Below, in pieces: positions 8,702-15,092 of a stretch of 27,307 bases of DNA (its first letter is position 1; each line of letters begins with the position of its first letter). Position numbers and translations under genes: made by a program. The stretch is from an archaeon. GTDB taxonomy: Archaea; Iainarchaeota; Iainarchaeia; Iainarchaeales; Iainarchaeaceae. The notes beneath the pieces were generated by a model. That model searched no databases. It saw nothing but the letters and a program-made list of their open reading frames with translations, and was not told the DNA's origin. The DNA lies in NCBI GenBank assembly GCA_005239615.1, contig SBBR01000029.1, forward strand, positions 1 to 27,307, given 5' to 3'.

Positions 8702-9018
8702 CCCGGAACAGAATTTGCGCGAGGATTTTTATGTGCTGCCCAAACGATGTTGTATTTTCCGGCAACAACCTTGACACGGCCGATATAAAACCCGGCTGAC
8801 TCAGCCCTGTTCCTGACCTCAGGGTTTTCGCGCATTATGCCGGCGAATTCTTTTCCGGGAACCGTTAAGCTGACCGCAGTCGCGCGGTCGCTTTTCCCTA
8901 ACCTCATTTTCGCCTCCCTGACAGAGCGCAGGGTGGTTGTAGTGACATTGAACTGGATGACGTTCCCTACATGATAGGGTGTGACGAGTATGCAATACTT
9001 GGACACTGACTTCGACAT
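8698..9018 (-). CDS. Small protein of unknown function
   Basis: A 106-residue protein from the ATG at 9018. The sequence alternates hydrophobic and polar residues (YCILVTPYHVGNVIQFNVTT, AGFYIGRVKVVAGKYNIVWA), suggesting a mainly beta fold with one helix around residues 55-72. No signal peptide or membrane segment is visible, and I do not recognise the family. The promoter fits a leaderless message: TTAAAATA lies about 24 bases before the ATG. Its TAA stop lies inside the last codons of cdc6 on the opposite strand, a four-base tail-to-tail overlap. Confidence that it is a gene rests on the promoter, the length and the lack of a better frame. Confidence 0.65.
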   Translation of the reverse strand: MSKSVSKYCILVTPYHVGNVIQFNVTTTTLRSVREAKMRLGKSDRATAVSLTVPGKEFAGIMRENPEVRNRAESAGFYIGRVKVVAGKYNIVWAAHKNPRANSVPG

Positions 9019-9060
9019 ATATATTGATTATCTCACGTGGCCGATATTTTAAGTTACCCT
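9019..9060 (-). promoter_or_regulatory. Promoter for the 9018 gene
   Basis: Reading the minus strand, a TATA element CTTAAAATA ends about 24 bases before the ATG at 9018. The predicted transcription start is therefore at or next to the start codon. The interval also separates this gene from the end of hel308 on the same strand. Confidence 0.5.
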
Positions 9061-11159
9061 CATTTCCTAATCTCGAGCTGTGCCTTGACAGAGACAGCTA
9101 CCTTCTGACCCAGTACCTTTTCAAGGTCCTTGATGTCGGTATTCTTCACATCAGCAATGCCCTTTACGCCGGCGTTATAGAGCCTTCTTCCTCTCGCCCT
9201 CCCGATGCCGCGCAGCTCGCACAAAGGAATTAGCTCCTCGCGGATGCCTGACTGGAGGCGCTTCCGCATCTTGTTCAGGGGGGAGAAGTGCTCCTGCAGC
9301 TCCAGGATTTTCGCGAGCTCTAGGCACGAGTACGCGAGCCAGTCAGCATTCTTGAGCTTGGCGTGGAGAATGCCCGGCTGTACCTTGTAAGTATCGACTA
9401 ACTCCTGCTCGCGCACCTCCTCGACCCAGTCCCTGAGCATCTGGGTGGTCCAGTACTTCTGCAAAAGCTCGTTGTCGGAAAACATCTCGGTATCGACATT
9501 CACTGGCAGAAGGCCCTTGTCCTCTTGCATCCTCTCCCACAGTTCGGCTTCCTTGCCCCTCGAAACTCCGAGCAGTGGCCTGAATTCGAGGGCGCTCGAG
9601 ATTGTGAAGAGGTAAGAGAGGTCACGCAATTTCCTGGCATTGAGGGAAGTTATTATGCCATGCGCGGAAACCGGGTCGAGGTACAATTCTGCAACGCGCC
9701 TCCCGAGGGGCGTAGCATCAATGCGCTCCTCGGTGGCCTTCACGAAACCCATTGCCTCGAGGTTCCTGACAATAGTTGACATTGCCCTGTAAAGTGCGGA
9801 GAGCCCCTTGGACTGGTGCGCATAGAGTGTTTTTGAGAAGAACTTCTCGGCAGACTCCTGGTCGAAGATGAAGCCGGTCGCGATTGCAGAGAGGAGGTGG
9901 AAGCGGAGTTGCGCCTCGCCCCCAAGCCGAGAATTCACATCCTCCGGCACACCCTTCACATAATAATCTATGTAATCATTCTTCTCGAACTCGGTCTTGG
10001 CGATGAGCATTGCCTCGCCGGAAGTGTCGTAGCGTGGCCTGCCTGCCCTCCCAGAGAGTTGCTTCCATTCCCCAACAGGTATTTTTTCCATGCCAAAGTC
10101 GCTGTAACGGTAAGGCGACTGCAGCACTACCCTAAAAGCTGGCAGGTTAACCCCCATTACCAAGGTCGGAGTGGAACAGATGAACTTGAGGTAATTTTTC
10201 TTGAACAAGCCTTCAATTATCGTGCGCTGCTTTCCCAGGAGCCCTGCATTGTGGAAGCATGTCCCGCGCTTTATCAACCCGGAAATGGTGTGGCATTGCA
10301 CGGTCGGTATTTCAAGCACATTCAGGGCCCGCTGCGAGGCCTTTTCGAGGGCATCCTTTTCTTTAGGGGTTAGGATTGGATAGGTAATCTCCGCGAGCTT
10401 TTTTGCCGTGCTCTCGCTGGCCTTGCGTGTGTTCACGAAAACAAGGGCCTGCTTGCCCTTCGAGAGAGTGTCGAGCGCAATCGAGGAGAGAGCGTCGTCC
10501 TTCAGCGGTATTTCGTCAGCATGGTTCACATAATCCACAAGGCCATCATAAAAAACACCTTCCTTCAGCTTCACAGGCCTGTAGTCGCTCTGTACGAACC
10601 TGGCGCCCAGCCATTCCGCGAGCTCCTTGGCGTTTGGAATGGTTGCGGAGAGGCCGAGGATTTGCATTTTCGGGTTCAGGAAGCGGAGCTTGGTGATTAG
10701 CATCTCCAAGGTGGGACCGCGGTCGGTTCCCACAACGTGCACTTCATCCACCACCAGCAGGCCTATTTGGGAGAGCCACTCGGCTCGGTGGGTTATCAAT
10801 GAATTGAGTTTCTCATACGTCGAATATATTATATCCTTACGGGAGAGGTTCATTCCCGAGGAATCGAAGTCGCCGGTGCTGAGAACGGTTTTGATGTTGA
10901 GCGCTTGTGAGTACTTGTCCTTGAAATCGTGTGCGTGCTCGTAGGCAAGGGCGCGCAGTGGGCAGGTGTACACCACCTTCATCCGTTTGTTGAGGATGCA
11001 ATTGAGCGCGGCGAGCTCAGCCACAACCGTTTTCCCTGATGCGGTGGGGGCGCTCACCACAAGGCTCTTCTCCAGCAGGCCAGAGGTGAGGGCCTTCTCC
11101 TGCATAGGGTTGAAGGAATCGAAAGCGTTGTGCTTCTTCACTAGCTCCGGGATTTCCAT
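9060..11159 (-). CDS. hel308: Hel308-type superfamily 2 DNA helicase
   Basis: ATP-dependent 3'-5' DNA helicase that acts on stalled forks and recombination intermediates. From the ATG at 11159 it has 699 residues, the normal length. Motifs in order are Q motif FNPMQEKAL (Q20), Walker A APTASGKT (37-44), DEVH box VVDEVHVVG, SATIPN, the FHNAGL region and motif VI QLSGRAGRPRYD. The C terminus carries a winged-helix and ratchet region and a helix-hairpin-helix domain (LRGIGRARGRRLYNAGVKGI). I reject an upstream start at 11204 because the extra residues lie inside the TATA element AATTTATTCAAA (11181-11192). That promoter predicts a near-leaderless message. The gene also lies 31 bases after mazF and may be read from the toxin-antitoxin promoter as well. 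Confidence 0.95.
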   Translation of the reverse strand: MEIPELVKKHNAFDSFNPMQEKALTSGLLEKSLVVSAPTASGKTVVAELAALNCILNKRMKVVYTCPLRALAYEHAHDFKDKYSQALNIKTVLSTGDFDSSGMNLSRKDIIYSTYEKLNSLITHRAEWLSQIGLLVVDEVHVVGTDRGPTLEMLITKLRFLNPKMQILGLSATIPNAKELAEWLGARFVQSDYRPVKLKEGVFYDGLVDYVNHADEIPLKDDALSSIALDTLSKGKQALVFVNTRKASESTAKKLAEITYPILTPKEKDALEKASQRALNVLEIPTVQCHTISGLIKRGTCFHNAGLLGKQRTIIEGLFKKNYLKFICSTPTLVMGVNLPAFRVVLQSPYRYSDFGMEKIPVGEWKQLSGRAGRPRYDTSGEAMLIAKTEFEKNDYIDYYVKGVPEDVNSRLGGEAQLRFHLLSAIATGFIFDQESAEKFFSKTLYAHQSKGLSALYRAMSTIVRNLEAMGFVKATEERIDATPLGRRVAELYLDPVSAHGIITSLNARKLRDLSYLFTISSALEFRPLLGVSRGKEAELWERMQEDKGLLPVNVDTEMFSDNELLQKYWTTQMLRDWVEEVREQELVDTYKVQPGILHAKLKNADWLAYSCLELAKILELQEHFSPLNKMRKRLQSGIREELIPLCELRGIGRARGRRLYNAGVKGIADVKNTDIKDLEKVLGQKVAVSVKAQLEIRK

Positions 11160-11180
11160 AAGAAGCAATGCGGGCAAAGG

Positions 11181-11192
11181 TTTGAATAAATT
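11181..11192 (-). promoter_or_regulatory. TATA element for hel308
   Basis: On the minus strand AATTTATTCAAA lies 21 bases before the ATG at 11159 and overlaps the last codons of mazF, so hel308 probably has its own promoter inside the toxin gene. Confidence 0.45.
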
Positions 11193-11535
11193 ATTCCAGT
11201 GCAAGGCTTATTTTCAGGGCGCCATCTACCTTTTCCATTGTAGCCGGACTGAGTGAGCCGAGTTTTTTGGAAATTCTATGTACTTGTGAGATAGTCCTTA
11301 TCTGGTTACACAGGACAGTGCTGTCTTTTGGAAGGCCACCAGCACCCATTTCCAAATGAACCATGAATGGATATTCCTTGTCCTGCCTGGAGGTTATCGC
11401 GGCAATTATTGTGTTTGGGCTTGAGGCATTGCCTTTATCGTTTTGTATAACAAGGCAGGGCCTTATTTTGCCCTGTTCGGAACCCTTGACCGGTTCCAAA
11501 TCCACAATAACAATATCGCCACGCCTAATAATCAT
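11191..11535 (-). CDS. mazF: MazF/PemK-family endoribonuclease toxin
   Basis: A 114-residue toxin of the MazF/PemK family, which cleaves RNA at short specific sequences. The hallmark N terminus is RRGDIVIVDLEPVKGSEQGK followed by IRPCLVIQND, where the Arg is the catalytic candidate, and TIIAAITS supplies the conserved Ser/Thr strand. The last third (STVLCNQIRTISQVHR) matches the MazF core. I start it at ATG 11535, overlapping the antitoxin gene by 11 bases, as is usual for such pairs; a longer start at 11589 would overlap far more. The upstream AbrB-like gene is the cognate antitoxin. All key positions look intact, so the toxin is probably active. Confidence 0.92.
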   Translation of the reverse strand: MIIRRGDIVIVDLEPVKGSEQGKIRPCLVIQNDKGNASSPNTIIAAITSRQDKEYPFMVHLEMGAGGLPKDSTVLCNQIRTISQVHRISKKLGSLSPATMEKVDGALKISLALE

Positions 11536-11791
11536 CCAACAACCTGTCGGCTTCAGTGCTTGCAAATTTCCATTCTTCCTCAAGTTCACGGTCCAAGGCG
11601 GCCATTTTTTTGTACCCCTCTTCCATGAGTTTTTCCCTCTCCTTTTTGCTCAGGGGCTTCTCGACCAAAATTTTATCGCCATCGATTTTCATGATGACCT
11701 TATCCTTTGGTTTTATGTTCTGCAATTTTCTTATTTGCTTGGGGATTGTCACCTGCCCTCTTTCGCCCACTGTACAAACTGTCTCGTACAT
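11525..11791 (-). CDS. AbrB/MazE-type antitoxin
   Basis: An 88-residue antitoxin. The N-terminal 45 residues are a SpoVT-AbrB swapped-hairpin DNA-binding domain (GERGQVTIPKQIRKLQNIKP, KDKVIMKIDGDKILVEKP). The C-terminal half is a charged helix (KKEREKLMEEGYKKMAALDR) that would wrap the MazF toxin encoded directly downstream. The start ATG at 11791 has the ribosome site GGGAGTGG a few bases upstream. Three copies of a nine-base box lie just before it (11806-11840), the likely site of autorepression by the toxin-antitoxin complex. The gene ends with TAG. Confidence 0.9.
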   Translation of the reverse strand: MYETVCTVGERGQVTIPKQIRKLQNIKPKDKVIMKIDGDKILVEKPLSKKEREKLMEEGYKKMAALDRELEEEWKFASTEADRLLDDY

Positions 11792-11805
11792 TTTACCACT
11801 CCCTG

Positions 11806-11840
11806 CATACTTAATACATACTTAAGCGTATTTAAGTATG
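11806..11840 (-). promoter_or_regulatory. Triple-box operator/promoter of the toxin-antitoxin pair
   Basis: The box CATACTTAA occurs on the plus strand at 11806-11814 and 11817-11825 (11-base period, one helical turn). Its exact inverse TTAAGTATG is at 11832-11840. The boxes overlap TATA-like CTTAAATA on the minus strand. AbrB-type antitoxins bind such inverted repeats to repress their own operon. Confidence 0.7.
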
Positions 11841-11890
11841 CCGGAGCCGGCAATTGCGCACGGGTTTAAGGGGGCGTGCACTTGGGGCGC

Positions 11891-12241
11891 TCACGCCAGC
11901 AGCTTCACGAGCCCCTTGCCCTTCTCCGTAGGGCTCATTATCGGGGCGCCCTGAAATTCATCGTGCCTGAGCGCGAGGTACTCGTATGCCTTCTCGAGCG
12001 CGAGTATCATCTTCGGAAGGTCATTCGAGCGGAAGGTTTTCGTGGTTTTCCACTCATCCCCTGCCTTGTAGCTGCGGTCTATCGAAACAGTCTGGAAGAG
12101 CTGGCCTTCCTTTGAGACGTTGTCCCATACCGCGACCTGAACCCCACCTGCCTTGAACCTCGCCCTCGGGAGCGTTGGCCCGTTAACCCTGTTTTCTTTC
12201 CCTGCATTCACGCCGTATCCTCTTTCTCCAAATTTCTCCAT
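11891..12241 (-). CDS. Conserved-looking small protein, possible nucleic-acid binder
   Basis: A 116-residue protein from the ATG at 12241, preceded by GGGGTGG with a four-base gap; a GTG at 12250 lies inside that ribosome site and is rejected. The N-terminal 30 residues are basic and Gly-rich. The core is a beta sheet followed by a helix: FKAGGVQVAVWDN, LFQTVSIDRSYK, EWKTTKTFRSNDLPKMILAL and AYEYLAL. The strand-rich core with aromatic and basic residues and one long helix recalls the PC4-type single-strand-binding fold, but that is only a resemblance. A 25-residue microprotein gene lies 51 bases upstream on the same strand and probably shares its promoter. Confidence 0.7.
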   Translation of the reverse strand: MEKFGERGYGVNAGKENRVNGPTLPRARFKAGGVQVAVWDNVSKEGQLFQTVSIDRSYKAGDEWKTTKTFRSNDLPKMILALEKAYEYLALRHDEFQGAPIMSPTEKGKGLVKLLA

Positions 12242-12292
12242 TTTTCCCACCCCTTGTGTGCATCTCCCTCATTCCGGCCTCTAAGACCCTAA

Positions 12293-12370
12293 TCAATTCG
12301 CGTGGAAGAAATCCGCGTAATCCCTGGTGTCCTTCTCATTCCCGAACTTTACTATTGAAAAGTTTGGCAT
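12293..12370 (-). CDS. 25-residue microprotein
   Basis: ATG at 12370 to TGA at 12293 encodes MPNFSIVKFGNEKDTRDYAD followed by FFHAN. The ribosome site AGGTGG lies six bases before the ATG, and TATA CTTTATATG lies about 33 bases upstream, a correct promoter-leader-start layout. It precedes the 12241 gene on the same strand and could be a real small protein or a leader peptide. Too short for a coding statistic, so existence rests on the signals. Confidence 0.45.
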   Translation of the reverse strand: MPNFSIVKFGNEKDTRDYADFFHAN

Positions 12371-12449
12371 CAGAAACCACCTGACATATTGCCGTTCCGG
12401 GAGCATATAAAGGCTTTGAAGGGGAGGGGTCATTGCCGGTGCGGAAGCA

Positions 12450-12459
12450 TATATTTATA
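12450..12459 (+). promoter_or_regulatory. TATA box for the ribbon-helix-helix gene
   Basis: TATATTTATA lies 33 bases before the ATG at 12493, a strong archaeal TATA box. It implies a leader of about 15 bases containing GTGGTT. Confidence 0.55.
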
Positions 12460-12492
12460 CCATTTCAGACATACCTATGAAATTGTGGTTAA

Positions 12493-12717
12493 ATGGGCAA
12501 CGTGACAATTGCACTGGAGAAGCCCGACGAGCAGAGGCTCAGGAAGCTCACCAGGGAAAGGTTCGGCGGAAAGAAGGGCTCGATGTCGAGGACCGTGAAG
12601 GTCGCCCTTGAAAACCTGGCATCAACGATGCATAACTTCCTAAGCAGCTTCACTTCGAGAACATTTTCTTCACTTTCCCCCCTGAATCCTGGAGGGATGA
12701 TGCCCTGCGAGGCGTAG
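12493..12717 (+). CDS. Ribbon-helix-helix protein, probably truncated or fused at its 3' end
   Basis: The first about 44 residues are a ribbon-helix-helix DNA-binding domain: the strand NVTIALEKPDEQRLRKL, a turn FGGKKGS and the helix MSRTVKVALENLA. Such proteins are usually antitoxins or repressors. After residue 44 the reading runs antisense through the C-terminal end of a broken membrane-protein gene (STMHNFLSSFTSRTFSSL), so the present C terminus is probably the product of a deletion joining two genes. No toxin gene follows. Promoter and start are good, so a short protein may still be made. Confidence 0.55.
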   Translation: MGNVTIALEKPDEQRLRKLTRERFGGKKGSMSRTVKVALENLASTMHNFLSSFTSRTFSSLSPLNPGGMMPCEA

Positions 12718-13001
12718 AGGTAGAGGAGCGAGGTGCTAACTGTTGAGACTGTCGAGGAGAGCAGGCCCAGCACGACCATGCCGGCGATGAAGAGCAGCAG
12801 CACCCATAACATGGCCTCGCCGGCTGCCTCTGAGGAGAGCAAAACCAGCCCTGCGAGGGCGAAGGGCGCGATGAAGCCAATGAAAAGCAGGAGTGAGAAG
12901 AGCTAGGAAAGGGCGGGGAAAACCATGAGCTTCCTGTCCTCCAGCAGTATCTTGAAGGAAACAGTGAACATTTTCCAGCCGCGAGCGAGGGACTCTAACA
13001 T
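12655..13001 (-). pseudogene. Remnant of a DUF6159-like membrane protein
   Basis: From the ATG at 13001 the frame reads MLESLARGWKMFTVSFKILL, then a hydrophobic start FPALS, then TAG at 12903-12905. The same frame continues as a membrane helix (LFSLLLFIGFIAPFALAGL), a second helix (MLWVLLLFIAGMVVLGLL) and STVSTSLLYLYASQGIIPP. DUF6159 proteins begin with a similar amphipathic segment and end with a similar A-L-Y-x-Y-A...G..P.GF motif, but have several more helices between. The middle is therefore deleted and the frame is stopped. The 3' boundary is uncertain because it merges with the ribbon-helix-helix gene near 12630-12655. Confidence 0.6.
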
Positions 13002-13063
13002 TGGTTTTCAGCCAATCAAGACCACTTAAGCGAATTTAATCATTTTGATGGCCGGATTAAAGC

Positions 13064-13109
13064 CTGAGCACCACGGGCTAAAGCCACGCGAAGCATTTCC
13101 CGTCAACGG
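13064..13109 (+). repeat. 46-base dispersed repeat, copy 1
   Basis: Matches 15015-15060 at 43 of 46 positions. It contains the near-palindrome GGGCTAAAGCC and the small hairpin CCGTCAACGG (here CCGTCAACGG at its end). It is followed by ACCC-AA-GGGT at 13111-13120. The surrounding 220 bases (13002-13227) hold no gene I can support. Confidence 0.85.
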
Positions 13110-13227
13110 TACCCAAGGGTTTGGTGAGGTCCACTGGATTTCTTTGAAAAAATCAGCCCTCTCAAACCCATCCGGGTTTTTCGCCAGGGGGGAAGTCTTC
13201 CAATGAGGCCATAGGAAAATGTCTATT

Positions 13228-13614
13228 TCATTTATCGCCTTTGACGTCCAGCCCCCCTTTTTCCTTCCCTTCCCTGTACCACCACCAGTGCTCGCCATTC
13301 GGGAGGATTATGACGCCTATGAAGTTGGCAGAGCGCGGGTCTGAAGCAGGAAGCCTCTCTGTCGTGCCAAAGGCGCGCGGGTAGATGAGGCGCGGATTCC
13401 TGCTCGCGAGGACGCCATCTCCATGCAGGAACCTCTGCAACTCGACCTCTTCGCGGAATTTGAATGACTTAAGTTCCCTGAAATTGCGGCGCGCTAATCT
13501 TGGATCCTTCGGGGAGTGCGAATACGGATTTCTTCTCGGCATGGTGACAACTGGAACATCAAGGCAGGACTTTGGGCATTCGACCCCATAGGAAAAGTAT
13601 GCTGGTAGCCTCAC
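13228..13614 (-). CDS. Small protein of unknown function
   Basis: A 128-residue reading from a GTG at 13614 whose GTGA overlaps the TGA of the upstream gene; GGGGAGTGA provides the ribosome site. The sequence is rich in Arg, Pro and aromatic residues (PRRNPYSHSPKDPRLARRNF, KSFKFREEVELQRFL) and has a strand-like end (SANFIGVIILPNGEHWWWYR). I see no domain I recognise. The stop-start overlap with the 14252 gene argues for a translated partner, but amino-acid composition alone is not convincing. Confidence 0.5.
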   Translation of the reverse strand: MRLPAYFSYGVECPKSCLDVPVVTMPRRNPYSHSPKDPRLARRNFRELKSFKFREEVELQRFLHGDGVLASRNPRLIYPRAFGTTERLPASDPRSANFIGVIILPNGEHWWWYREGKEKGGLDVKGDK

Positions 13615-14252
13615 TCCCCAGCCCACTTCCTTATTTCCTGCAGGGCGGCAATCTGCTTCCCAACCGAACTTATCCTGCCACCCAGCTCGTCCAGCTTGGA
13701 TGAGGATATCTCAGAGCGGAACTCCTGGACAACGTCGGCATACTTCGCCACGCGCTTGTCCTTTTTGTACACGATGCTCGTCTGGACGGTTTCCACAAGG
13801 TTTTTACGGTACTCCATGTCCTCCATGAACATCTTAATCATTGGCTTCCACTTTGGGTCGGCCGAGAGGTGCACAGGAAGGCCGACCTTCTCCGCGTCGC
13901 CCTTGTACTCCTTATCCGAGAGCGCCTTCGCTGTGTGCTTCCAGTAGAGCGGGTCGGAGAACTTGAGGAGCTGGTGGCGCATGTGGTATGACTTGGCCTC
14001 GGAGAGCTTAGCCTTCCACTCACCCTCCTTTTTTGAAAGCTCGGCCTTTAGCTTTTCCAGCTCTTTTATCTGCTCTTCAATCCTGTGCTGCGATGGGTAA
14101 CTCAGCTTCGGCCATTTCGCGTGGCCTGTCTTGACCACATTTATGACACCGCCGTTGTGGAAGTATGTCTTTAGGGCCGCGATGCGCTTGGCGTCATTCG
14201 GCACCTTGAACTTCTCTTCGAAGGCCTTCCAGGAACTGATGATGCTCGACAT
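13611..14252 (-). CDS. Coiled-coil protein of unknown function
   Basis: A 213-residue soluble protein from the ATG at 14252. Residues about 55-95 form a coiled coil (HRIEEQIKELEKLKAELSKK, EGEWKAKLSEAKSYH), and a second helical region covers the C-terminal 60 residues (SKLDELGGRISSVGKQIAAL). The middle is basic and aromatic (SDPLYWKHTAKALSDKEYKG). There is no signal peptide or membrane helix, and I do not recognise it. A TATA-like TTTATTAA lies about 24 bases before the ATG, predicting a nearly leaderless message. Its TGA overlaps the GTG of the next gene, so the two are likely one operon. Confidence 0.7.
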   Translation of the reverse strand: MSSIISSWKAFEEKFKVPNDAKRIAALKTYFHNGGVINVVKTGHAKWPKLSYPSQHRIEEQIKELEKLKAELSKKEGEWKAKLSEAKSYHMRHQLLKFSDPLYWKHTAKALSDKEYKGDAEKVGLPVHLSADPKWKPMIKMFMEDMEYRKNLVETVQTSIVYKKDKRVAKYADVVQEFRSEISSSKLDELGGRISSVGKQIAALQEIRKWAGE

Positions 14253-14402
14253 TCCTAAAGAGGAAATGCGAGGCGGTTAATAAAGGTAGCACCAAGGCCG
14301 CCCGGCCAGCCATTCGCGGGACAAGGCGGTTTTTATGGTTATTGCAGGACAACTAACTTGGAGATTTTTAATTCATGGCATGTGGCCATTGAGGTGCAGC
14401 AA

Positions 14403-14840
14403 ATGTTCCCCGGTTTGGGCAATATGGACCCGCGCAGGATAAAGGCAATGATGCGCCAGCTTGGCATCAAGAGCGAAGACATTGACGCGAAACGCGTGGT
14501 CTTCGAGTTGGAAGGCGGGAAGAGGCTCATTGTCGAGAAACCGCAGGTGAGCGCAGTCGACATGGGCGGGCAGAAGACATACACTGTAATGGGGGAGGCA
14601 CGCGAGGAAAGTGCAGGGGCCGGCACTGAACCCAAATTTGACAGGCCGGGGCCAGGAGAAGGCATGGGTGGGACGAGGGGCGCTGTCGGCATGGTAGGTG
14701 AAGGGGCTGGCACTGAAATACCTGATTCTGATGTGGATATGGTCAGCCAGCAGGCTGGGGTCAGCAGGGAGAAGGCGAGGAAAGCGCTTGAGGAAACGGA
14801 TGGGAATATTGCTGAGGCAATAGGGAAGCTTACGAAGTGA
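14403..14840 (+). CDS. nac: Nascent polypeptide-associated complex protein (NAC) with UBA domain
   Basis: Archaeal NAC, a homodimeric ribosome-associated chaperone. The start ATG at 14403 is set by GAGGTG six bases upstream and gives 145 residues; an upstream TTG at 14358 would swallow the ribosome site. N-terminal residues MFPGLGNMDPRRIKAMMRQL and the strand region KRVVFELEGGKRLIVEKPQV are the NAC beta-barrel; the C-terminal 40 residues (SQQAGVSREKARKALEETDG, NIAEAIGKL) are the UBA domain. Between them lies a Gly/Glu-rich linker (about residues 72-100), longer than usual. A 40-residue gene follows after four bases, then a second, degenerate copy of the UBA end. Confidence 0.92.
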   Translation: MFPGLGNMDPRRIKAMMRQLGIKSEDIDAKRVVFELEGGKRLIVEKPQVSAVDMGGQKTYTVMGEAREESAGAGTEPKFDRPGPGEGMGGTRGAVGMVGEGAGTEIPDSDVDMVSQQAGVSREKARKALEETDGNIAEAIGKLTK

Positions 14841-14844
14841 TTGA

Positions 14845-14967
14845 ATGGCAAAATCAGGGAATTCACAAGATGAGCTGCGCATGAAAATAGTGCCGGAAGA
14901 GGTCGAGGAATTCAGGAGAATAATGAAAGGGCATGAAAAGCTCCTCAAGGCAATAGGTGTACTGTAA
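14845..14967 (+). CDS. 40-residue protein downstream of NAC
   Basis: ATG 14845 lies four bases after the NAC stop and runs to TAA 14965-14967. The protein is MAKSGNSQDELRMKIVPEEV then EEFRRIMKGHEKLLKAIGVL: a short polar start followed by a single amphipathic helix. Codon use matches the neighbours. The close spacing suggests translation coupled to NAC. I do not know a function, and such short genes are commonly missed. Confidence 0.55.
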   Translation: MAKSGNSQDELRMKIVPEEVEEFRRIMKGHEKLLKAIGVL

Positions 14968-14969
14968 GG

Positions 14970-15032
14970 ACACTCGAGGAAACACAAGGCGACATTGCGG
15001 AAGCTATTGGGAAACTGAGCACCACGGGCTAA
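14970..15032 (+). pseudogene. Remnant of a second UBA-domain C terminus
   Basis: The frame at 14970 reads TLEETQGDIAEAIGKLSTTG then TAA. The core LEETQGDIAEAIGKL differs from the NAC UBA end LEETDGNIAEAIGKL at only two residues, while the DNA (14973-15017 versus 14787-14831) matches at 32 of 45 bases, with 11 of 13 differences at third codon positions. So it diverged as coding sequence. Its 5' part is missing, and its stop codon comes from the 46-base repeat that begins at 15015. Confidence 0.7.
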
Positions 15033-15060
15033 AGCCCAGCGAAGCATTTTCCGTCAACGG
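15015..15060 (+). repeat. 46-base dispersed repeat, copy 2
   Basis: Matches 13064-13109 at 43 of 46 positions. It includes a perfect GGGCTAAAGCCC palindrome and CCGTCAACGG. It is followed by a different inverted repeat (AAAT 15061-15064, CCC 15066-15068 with GGG 15072-15074, ATTT 15075-15078). A further stem GTCAAC/GTTGAC lies at 15105-15124. Confidence 0.85.
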
Positions 15061-15092
15061 AAATTCCCGCAGGGATTTGGGTTGGCGGGGCC

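Noticed and set aside
9525..9779. Plus-strand open frames within hel308, polB, polC, fttA and other long genes
   Set aside because: They are antisense or off-frame shadows of strongly supported genes, without promoters or ribosome sites.
6574..12905. TAG read as pyrrolysine, because both in-frame stops at 6574 and 12903 are TAG
   Set aside because: polC, cdc6 and the antitoxin gene end normally with TAG, and the two interrupted genes show other damage. No pyl gene is seen in the window.
13026..13298. 90-codon open frame on the minus strand
   Set aside because: It includes repeat copy 1, overlaps the 13614 gene, and its composition is not protein-like.
14845..15032. The 40-residue gene and the UBA remnant as one protein
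   Set aside because: They are in different frames, and no single indel gives a UBA-like sequence upstream of the remnant.
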